From the NCBI RefSeq assembly GCF_023159225.1, contig NC_063188.1, forward strand, positions 14,777,086 to 14,841,085: DNA of 64,000 bases. Reading direction: 5' to 3'. How positions within the stretch are numbered: the stretch's first letter is position 1; every line of letters starts with the position of its first letter. Of the stretch, positions 57,081-64,000 are shown piece after piece. The translations under genes and the position numbers were made by a program. The stretch is from Perognathus longimembris pacificus. Lineage: Eukaryota; Chordata; Mammalia; Rodentia; Heteromyidae. The notes under the pieces are model-generated. The model was given only the letters and a program-made list of their open reading frames with translations, made no database searches and was not told the origin of the DNA.

Positions 57081-57217
57081 CTAATTTAGTATTTTACCTA
57101 TTCTAATGAGGCAAAGTGGATAAAATGGGTAATCTAGCTGAGAATAGAAAATTTGATCCATTTCTGTAGGGGTAATCAAAATCTTGGAATAAATGTACAA
57201 TTGTATCAACTTGTTTG

Positions 57218-57409
57218 AGCTGGTCCTGGGTCTTGAACTCAGCACCTGGGCACTGTCCCTGGCTTCTTTTTGCTCAAGGCTAGCACTCTACCACTTGAGC
57301 CACAGCACTACTTCTGGCTGTTTTCTATAGATGTGGTGCTGGGGAATCAAACCCAGGGCTTCTTGTATGGGAGGCAAGCACTCTTGCCACTAGGCCACAT
57401 TCCCAGCCC
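57218..57409 (-). repeat. IDL-Geo SINE
   Basis: GAGCTGGTCCTGGGTCTTGA to ACATTCCCAGCCCT. It may have inserted into the composite SINE whose head follows. Confidence 0.88.
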
Positions 57410-57545
57410 TATTTTTATCCAAGGCTAGCACTCTGGAGATAGGAGTGTCAAACACTTTCCTGCCTGGGCTGGCTTCAAACTTTGATCCTCAGGTCTCAAC
57501 CTCCTAAGTAGCTAGGATTACAGGTGTGAGCTACCAGTGTGCAGC
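57410..57545 (-). repeat. 7SL-like SINE head
   Basis: GCCTGGGCTGGCTTCAAAC and GCTAGGATTACAGGTGTGAG; AAGGCTAGCACTCTGG at its left is a remnant of a Geo half. Confidence 0.75.
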
Positions 57546-57915
57546 AATAGTATCAATTTTTAAGTCTACCCCTCTCACATCTACCACAGAAGAAATCAAT
57601 CATCTGTCTCTTCATTCATTCCCAGTGCTACCAGGCTAGACTAGTCTGCAATCAATCAACCCAGTGATCTAATAATCCTTTGAGTCTATGATGTATATAT
57701 GAAAATATAAATGATGACACTATATGGAAACAAAGAGAACAGGATTGAAGAATAATATTACAGAGGAGCGAGATGTCTATGGCTTTGGTTGATTAGCTTA
57801 CGCTCAAACAGACATGATTACTAAGCTGAGCTTTGAAAGTTATAGAAATATGTGGGAAAGGGGGTGTCTTAAATGAAGGGCTAGGTCTAGTAGTGGCATA
57901 AAAATGTAGAATGTT
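57546..57915. other. Non-coding stretch
   Basis: Nothing recognised. Confidence 0.35.
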
Positions 57916-58120
57916 GGGGCTGGGAATATGGCCTAGTGGTAAAGTGCTTGCCTCGTATATATGAAGCCCTGGGTTCGATTCCTCAGCACCACATATATAG
58001 GAAGAGCCGGAAGTGGCGCTGTGGCTCAAATGGGTAGAGTGCTAGCCTTGAGAAAAATGAAGTCAGGGGCAGTGCTCAGGACCTGAGTTCAAGCCCCAGG
58101 ACTGGCAATAAACAAAACAA
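57916..58120 (+). repeat. IDL-Geo SINE
   Basis: GGGGCTGGGAATATGGCC to CCCCAGGACTGGC with an AAACAAAAC tail; the Geo half is slightly diverged. Confidence 0.9.
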
Positions 58121-58137
58121 ATCAAAAAGTAGAAGGA

Positions 58138-58346
58138 GGGGGCTGGGGATATGGCCTAGTGGCGAGAGACCTCGCCTCGTATACATGAGGCCCTGGGTTC
58201 GATTCCCCAGCACCACATATACAGAAAACGGCCAGAAGTGGCGCTGTGGCTCAAGTGGCAGAGTGCTAGCCTTGAGCAAAAAGAAGCCAGGGACAGTGCT
58301 CAGGCCCTGAGTCCAAGGCCCAGGACTGGCCAAAAAAAAAAAAAAA
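58138..58346 (+). repeat. IDL-Geo SINE with exact target-site duplication
   Basis: AAAAAGTAGAAGGA at 58124-58137 recurs at 58347-58360. It inserted into the tail of the previous SINE. Confidence 0.94.
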
Positions 58347-58360
58347 AAAAAGTAGAAGGA

Positions 58361-58708
58361 ACCAGAAAGATGACATAGGCCCAGAATTGCTGGGTTTGTG
58401 TATGGAGCAATGGGGACACGAGTCAAGAAATACACGTGGCCTCCGAAAGCTGGCAAAGATAAGGATGTGACGCATCTCTGCAGGGAACACAGACCCACTG
58501 ATGCTTTGATTTCTGACTTGTGACCACCAGAATGTAAGATAATCATTTTTAGCCACGAAATTGATGCTTGTTAGAGAAACAATATAAAATTAACAATAGT
58601 ATTTCTAAGAAACCCCCAGAGACATTTGCCAGTTCCACATGATAAAGCTGAGCTTCACCTGACTCCCATGCCATGAGGAAATAGTGATGGCTAAGAAATC
58701 CTCCCTTC
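58361..58708. other. Non-coding stretch
   Basis: Nothing recognised. Confidence 0.35.
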
Positions 58709-58842
58709 AGCCAGGTGATGGTGGTGGCTTACATTTGTTACACAGGAGGCTGAGACCTGAAGGATCGAGGTTTGAGGCCAGCCTGGACAGAAAAGTCTGT
58801 GAGATTCCATCATGGATTAACCAACAAAAGCCCAGACTAGCC
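58709..58842 (+). repeat. 7SL-like SINE head
   Basis: GGAGGCTGAGACCTGAAGG and GGATTAACCAACAAAAGCCC; interrupted by the next SINE. Confidence 0.7.
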
Positions 58843-59066
58843 AGGCACACTAGTGGCTCCTGTTTGTAATCCTAAGTACTCAGGATGCTGAGATCTGAGG
58901 CTAGAGGCTTGAAGCCAGCTTGGGCAAGAAAATCAATGACTGCTATCTCCAATGAACTTCTAAAAGGAAGGAAGTAGAACTGTGGCTCAAGCGGTAGAGA
59001 ACTAGCCTTAAGCAAAAGGAAGCTCAGGGACAGTACCCAGGCCCTGAGTTCAAGTCCCAAGACGGG

Positions 59067-59068
<2 letters not shown>
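58843..59068 (+). repeat. 7SL-like/Geo composite SINE
   Basis: GGCACACTAGTGGCTCCTG head, ACTGTGGCTCAAGCGGTAGA Geo half, ends CAAGTCCCAAGACGGG. Confidence 0.85.

Positions 59069-59112
<44 letters not shown>
59069..59112 (+). repeat. (CA)n microsatellite
   Basis: About twenty-two CA units between two head-to-tail composite SINEs. Confidence 0.97.
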
Positions 59113-59114
<2 letters not shown>

Positions 59115-59400
59115 CACCAGTGGCTCATGCCCGTAATCCTACCTACACAGAAGGCTGGGGTCCGAGGATCTGTTGAAGCCAGCCCAGGTAGGAAAATCCA
59201 TGAGACTCTGATCTCCAATTAAGCACCAAAAAAAGCCAGAAGTGAGACTGTAGTAAAGTGATAGAGATCTAGTTTTGAGCAAGAAAGCTCAGGGACAGCA
59301 CCCAGGCCCTAAGTTCAAGTCCCAACACACACAACAACAAGAACAAAAAAAAAAGACAAAAGAAAAGGGAAGGAAAGAAAAGAGAAGAAAAGAAAGAATC
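59113..59400 (+). repeat. 7SL-like/Geo composite SINE and purine tail
   Basis: GGCACCAGTGGCTCATGCCC to AAGTTCAAGTCCCAACAC, followed by CAACAA and a long A/G tail. Confidence 0.85.
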
Positions 59401-59917
59401 CAAAATGCTTATGTGATACTACATCTATTTTGGTACAATCATTGTGGTACCTGCTAGGTGCAATCTCACCCTGGTAATTAAGATATTCTAATGAGCAGCA
59501 CTTCAAACTCCTTGACAGAAAAGTAGAATTCAGGAAATGGATTGTCAGATGTCACCGAGAGAGGAGCCACTATTGAGTTCTAGGCCCCCATTCTGGGAAT
59601 GGGGAAGAGAACACCACATTTCGGTCCTGTGACACCAATCCATCTGGGGTATTTTCTTCCAAGTAGCTTTACAATTGGAGTCTTCAGTAACCCATACTAC
59701 CTTTTCACTGTGTTAGCTGATTCTTGGAGATGGGCTGCATGGCTCATGGGTGCCATGGGGTGAGTTCCCCAAAGAGTGCAAGTTTGGGTGGATAGCAATG
59801 ATTATAATTGAAGTAATCTGTGAATTCATGAATGCCATGCTAGAAAAAGCCTTACTAGAAAGGAAAATAAAACATCTATATTTATACCCAAACCTAGGTA
59901 TGGTTTTTGTTTCTGTC
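59401..59917. other. Non-coding stretch
   Basis: No recognised gene or repeat. Confidence 0.35.
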
Positions 59918-60131
59918 ACTCATGGGGCTTGAACTTGGGGCCTGAGCATTGTCCCTGAGATCTTTGGCGGCTCTAGCACTTGAGCTGCAGAGCCATTTCC
60001 AGGTTTCTGGTGGTTCATTGGAAATAAGAGTCTCACAGACTTTCCTGCCCAGATTGACTTCGAACCTGGATCCTCAGATCTCAGCCTCCTGGGTAGATAG
60101 GATTACGAGCATGAGCCATCAGTGGCCAGCT
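59918..60131 (-). repeat. 7SL-like/Geo composite SINE
   Basis: CATGGGGCTTGAACTTGGGG to ATTACGAGCATGAGCCATC. Confidence 0.78.
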
Positions 60132-60179
60132 TTATGTATGGGGTTTTTTTTAATAGAGGACAAATATTCGCCCCATGTG

Positions 60180-60660
60180 TGGTGACAGAGGTCTCATGTC
60201 ATCAGTCTCCTGCCAGGTAATTGGCTGGTCCTCCTGAGAAATGATGTCACATGCATGACTCATTTCCCATCTGGCTCACCAGTCGTTTCAATATTGGCTC
60301 AGCAGTACAAGAGCTATAGGAGAATTTGCCTCTGCACATCCTCCATCCCTGTTCCTATGGCTGCTCTGTTCATCGGCCCATAGAGCAAAGCCACAGGTGG
60401 TTGGAGGAAGAAGTGAACTTACAGAGTGTATCATTTTGTGTACCTAATAGCTTCACAGTCTATGGCCATTCCTAGTCCTCCATGCACAGACTTCTTGCTA
60501 AGAAGAAAGCGCAGCCCAGAGCCCTTTCCTCCTGCAATGTCTCTCCAGTGCCCTCTACTGGTAAAACTTAACTGTGCACACCATAACGCAGAACTGTTCA
60601 AATGAACTCTGGCTAAAGTCATAGAGCGTGGATTCGCATTGTTAACAGCACAGACTTTTT
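60180..60660. promoter_or_regulatory. Candidate regulatory segment with AP-1, CRE-like and CTCF motifs
   Basis: SINE-free block containing TGATGTCA (60242-60249), TGACTCA (60256-60262) and a strong CTCF core (60547-60561). Function is inferred from motifs only. Confidence 0.4.
60547..60561 (-). promoter_or_regulatory. CTCF-type motif, minus orientation
   Basis: On the minus strand it reads CCAGTAGAGGGCACT, matching all 15 positions of CCASYAGRKGGCRSY. Confidence 0.65.
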
Positions 60661-60924
60661 ACTTCAATATCATCACGAATTTGCCTATTTGCATCAAAAT
60701 CCAATTTGACTGTTGAGGTAGCAAATTTCTCATTTTCAGTTTTCTGGCTCAGAAAATAGCTCAAAAGGCACATTCACCAACCCTGTAATTTGAAAAGCAC
60801 GATATTTGTGTGTTTGCAGCAATATTTTCCCTAATTTAACACAAACAAACCCTTCCATACTATTGCCTAAAACCTTCAATCCCTCCCTTTTACCCTAGAA
60901 TATTTCACTTAAAATTTAAAAACA

Positions 60925-61130
60925 GGGGGCTAGGAATATGACCTAGTGGTAGAGTGCTCGCCTCCTATACATGAAGCCCGGGGTTTGATTCCTCAGCACC
61001 ACATATATAGAAAACGGCCAGAAGTGGAGCTGTGGCTCAAGTGGCAGAGCACTTGAGCCTTGAGCACAAAACCTCAGGGACAGGAGTAGTTCAACCTCAG
61101 AATAGGCATCAAAAAATAAAATAAAAAACA
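60925..61130 (+). repeat. IDL-Geo SINE, diverged 3' half
   Basis: GGGGGCTAGGAATATGACC to AAAACGGCCAGAAGTGGAGC are kept; the Geo half has lost its end. Confidence 0.85.
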
Positions 61131-61249
61131 AGTTATGCGTTTATCTCCCTGTTGTGGATGCTCCAAAAAAAGGTATTCAATATTTAATAAACCTAATGCT
61201 TTAAAGATCTGTTGGCAAAAGAAATTCATTGATATGAATGCCAAAAAAT

Positions 61250-61646
61250 GGAAACAAGGGATTTTTCATTGTTGTTGTTATTTTTAATGTACTATGTGAA
61301 ATTATTTTTTCTTTCATTTTTCTTTCCTATGGTTTAGCCCTTGTTGTCACTGTATTTGGTTTTGGTACCTTGGGTATTGTATATATGTTTGTCTGAATTA
61401 GGGAAAGGGAGGGAAACATCAAAATGGTGAGACAAAGGGAAAAGGGCAAACCAATGTAACATTGATACTCACAAGACAATATGCTGGAATTGTACAACTG
61501 GGAGGGGTGTGGGAGGGAACATGGGAGGAAAAATGAGGGAGGGGGTAACAAGTATGACAAGAACTGTACTCCTACCTTACTATGTAACTGTAACCCCTCT
61601 CTCTATACATCACTTTGACAATAAAATTAAATTTTCAAAAAAAAAG
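61250..61646 (+). mobile_element. 5'-truncated L1 3' UTR fragment, older lineage
   Basis: Contains the G-rich purine tract (GGAGGGGTGTGGGAGGGAAC), CTTACTATGTAACTGTAACC, CAATAAAATTAAATTTT and a short A-tail. It shares its last 100 bases with the young L1 but not the purine tract. Confidence 0.8.
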
Positions 61647-61746
61647 ATTGAATGAAAACTCCTTGGAAAGGACATTACCACATTGACAAAAGCATTTATT
61701 GTTTTACAGGAAATAAAGAATTTGGAGATTTAAAAAAATTCCTTGA

Positions 61747-61949
61747 GGGGCTGGGAATATGTCCTAGTGGCAAGAGTGCTTGCCTCGTATACATGAAGCC
61801 CTGGGTTCAATTCCCCAGCACCACATATATGGAAAACGGCCAGAAGTGTCGCTGTGGATCAAGTGGCAGAGTGCTAGCCTTGAGCAAAAAGAAGCCAGGG
61901 ACAGTGCTCAGGCCCTGAGTTCAAGACCCAGGACTGGCAAAAAAAAAAA
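61747..61949 (+). repeat. IDL-Geo SINE
   Basis: GGGGCTGGGAATATGTCC to CCCAGGACTGGC; the flanks AATTCCTTGAG and AATCATTGAG are similar. Confidence 0.92.
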
Positions 61950-62066
61950 TCATTGAGACTTTTCATCCTAACCAATGTCCCTTTCCTTCAAATCTTTTCA
62001 TGGAAGATCCATTTGGCTGATTCCCATTAGGAAAGACTAGCTAGTAGTAATGAAAGTACAAACCGC

Positions 62067-62264
62067 GGGCTGGGGATATAGCCTAGTGGCAAGAGAGCTT
62101 GCCTCGTATACATGAAGCCCTGGGTTCAACTCCCAAGCACCACATATACAGAAAACAGCCAGAAGTGGCGCTGTGGCTCAAGTGGCAGAGTGCTAGCCTT
62201 GAGCAAAAAGCCAGGGACAGTGCACAGGCCCTGAGTCCAAGCCCCAGGACTGGCAAAATAAAAA
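62067..62264 (+). repeat. IDL-Geo SINE
   Basis: GGGCTGGGGATATAGCC to CCCCAGGACTGGC, lacking the AAGAAG step in the Geo half. AAGTACAAACCGC and AAGTACGAACTGC flank it. Confidence 0.92.
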
Positions 62265-62864
62265 AAGTAAGTACGAACTGCTGCCCAATGCACTGATTGC
62301 TTTCTGTCTCTGACATTACTCCCTATACCCATTGCCACAGGCCCTGGAAATCATGTGAACCAACAGCTTGTGAGATGGCTTCAGCCATCAGTATGACCTG
62401 TTGACCTGTGCTACACACTGAGTACTTTTCTGCATGGCTGATATCCTACCCAGAGGGTCTAGGGTTCATAATGTCCATGGGCTTATTCTCAATTCCCATT
62501 AGCTTCTGCATGGTACTTTTTTCGGGGGGGGGTTATCAATAAGAAATGTACATATACACAAAGGGATCGTTATGTCATGGTCTGTAGACCATGATATTAA
62601 GGAAAGTAAGCCAAGCTCAGAGGGACAAAGGTCCCATGCTTTTCCTCATATGTTGGTATTAGATTTCAAATAGAGACATATATAAACATATATTTGATCA
62701 ATCTAATTAACGTACGGTATACCACAGGTGTGAAATACCATACTGAATACCCTTTGACCAATGAACATGCGCTTTATCAAAAAAATGAATATCAGAAAGG
62801 TGAAACAGGAACTAGAGAGAAGGGGAAAGGCATATGGAAAGGGTCAAGGAAAGTGAATTTGGAT
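62265..62864. other. Non-coding stretch
   Basis: No recognised gene or repeat. Confidence 0.4.
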
Positions 62865-62879
62865 AAAACATGCTATGTG

Positions 62880-63085
62880 GGCTGGGAATATGGCCAAGTG
62901 GCAAGAGTGCTTGACTTGTATACATGAAGCCCTGGATTTGATTCCCCAGCACCACATATATAGAAAAGGCCAGAAGTGGCGCTGTGGCTCAAGTGGCAGA
63001 GTGCTAGCCTTGAGCAAAAAGAAGCCAGGGACAGTGCTCAGGCCCTGAGTTCAAGCGCCAGGACTGGCAAAAAAAACAAAACAAA
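62880..63085 (+). repeat. IDL-Geo SINE with target-site duplication
   Basis: AAAACATGCTATGTG precedes it and follows its AAAAC-type tail (about 63088-63102). Confidence 0.93.
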
Positions 63086-63102
63086 ACAAAACATGCTATG
63101 TG

Positions 63103-63407
63103 CATGTGTGGAAATAGAACAATAAAACTTCTTGAGATTGGTTTAAGAAGGGGGAGAAAGGAAGAGGGGAAGGGCAGTGGAAAGGTGAGGCTTGATCACA
63201 ATATGCATAGATATGTCAAACCAAATCTCTTCTATGGCTAATTGATAAGAATACAAAGTTCCAAATATTGATATCCAGATAAAACAGTTACAGGTTGACT
63301 TACAATTGTTATAGAGTTAAAACTAGTAAAACTTGTTCACTGAAATATTTTGACTTACATGAATCCTTTTCATTCCCCCCAGTTTTATTTTTAAAAAAAA
63401 ATCACAC
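63103..63407. other. Non-coding stretch
   Basis: Nothing recognised. Confidence 0.35.
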
Positions 63408-63590
63408 ACAGCAGGGTGTCAGTGACCACATCTATAATCCCAGCTACTCAGGAGGCTGAGATCTTAAGAATCACAATTCAAGGCCAATTTAGCTAGCTTA
63501 GGCAGGCAAATCTTAAGAGACTCATTTTCAAATAAGAAGCAGAAGGTTGGAAATGGCCCTGAGTTCAAGCCCCAGTACAGGTAAAAAAAA
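63408..63590 (+). repeat. 7SL-like/Geo composite SINE, deleted
   Basis: ATAATCCCAGCTACTCAGG and AGGCTGAGATCTTAAG head; most of the Geo half is missing before GAGTTCAAGCCCCAGTAC. Confidence 0.75.
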
Positions 63591-64000
63591 AAATAGCACA
63601 GAGATAAAAATGGAAAGGCTGCTAATACCTAGTTTCTCTCCCCTATTTTTTCAAAGTACAATCACCTACTTAGGTACCTTTTCACTGCATAGAAAAGAAA
63701 AAAAATTAATATCTAGCTTTCAGAAAAAATAACAGGAAGACGAGGAAAAAAAGGATTTTGAGGCTAGGCTTCACTTGCCTTCTGCAAAGCACCAGTAGCT
63801 GCTCTTGGGAAACAAAAGTGTTTTGAAGTACCAAGCAATTTCCCACTGCAAGTGCTGGAAGGGAGTTACAATCAATTCAGTCCGTGGCCTTTTGTTAGGG
63901 TTTAATGCAATGGTGAGGTTTCCTAGCCCTGCCAGTAGAGGGCGCACTCTGTTGTTTCCTGGATGCTACAATTAGCAGGCAATCTGCTTTAGACAAACCA
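63591..64000. other. Non-coding end of window
   Basis: Apart from the CTCF-type motif, nothing recognised. Confidence 0.4.
63932..63946 (+). promoter_or_regulatory. CTCF-type motif, plus orientation
   Basis: CCAGTAGAGGGCGCA matches 14 of 15 positions of CCASYAGRKGGCRSY. Confidence 0.65.

Larger units (their letters stand above)
60132..60924. other. SINE-free stretch around the CTCF motif
   Basis: No gene recognised. A 63-codon antisense frame at 60431-60622 shows no domain. Confidence 0.35.

Noticed and set aside
54429..62338. Open frames encoding ASPGPWTQGLSTVPGFFLLKAS-like peptides (split across many places, both strands)
   Set aside because: They are translations of antisense IDL-Geo SINEs; the same peptide recurs wherever the SINE does.
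1..64000. True tRNA genes at the many A/B-box sequences
   Set aside because: Each box pair sits in a SINE with the Geo half or poly-A tail; none forms a plausible full cloverleaf gene on its own.
1..64000. CRISPR array, bacterial operons or phage genes
   Set aside because: The repeats lack spacer architecture, and all recognised elements are mammalian.

Overview
This 64 kb window is mammalian nuclear DNA, almost certainly from a geomyoid rodent (kangaroo rat, pocket mouse or pocket gopher group). The main clue is about twenty copies of a dimeric SINE. Its left half has Pol III boxes (TGGCCTAGTGG and GGTTCGATTCC) and its right half ends in CCAGGACTGGC plus poly-A. This matches the IDL-Geo SINE described only from Geomyoidea. 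The exact species cannot be told from the sequence.

One host protein-coding gene is visible: an intact, single-exon ubiquitin-specific protease at 46852-49626 (+), best matched by USP26. USP26 is X-linked in human and mouse, so the window is probably X-chromosomal; that is inference. A possible 3' splice site and a 21-codon upstream ORF lie just before its start. No other exon was recognised; most other open frames are translations of SINE sequence.

The second coding unit is a full-length, sense-oriented L1 retrotransposon at about 33768-40257. It has a GC-rich 5' UTR beginning with a YY1-type site, intact ORF1 (389 aa) and ORF2 (1275 aa), a poly-A tail and a matching 16-bp target-site duplication. 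It looks very young and may still be mobile.

Layout: 1-1100 is a CpG-rich tandem array with repeated YY1-type motifs, open at the left edge of the window. 1.1-21.5 kb is non-coding DNA with many SINEs and two copies of an unidentified repeat (about 9.33 and 13.85 kb). 21.5-25.4 kb is a decayed L1-like repeat tract with several same-strand units. 25.4-33.7 kb is SINE-poor and holds two old MaLR-type solo LTRs. Then come the young L1, a moderately repetitive stretch, and USP26 with a minisatellite-like repeat about 2 kb downstream. 53-64 kb is dense in SINEs and contains two strong CTCF-type motifs in divergent orientation (60547-60561 minus, 63932-63946 plus).

The genes do not form a pathway. 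The interest lies in how a putative testis deubiquitinase gene sits between a YY1-motif array and a divergent CTCF pair, with a young L1 inserted 6.5 kb upstream in the same orientation.
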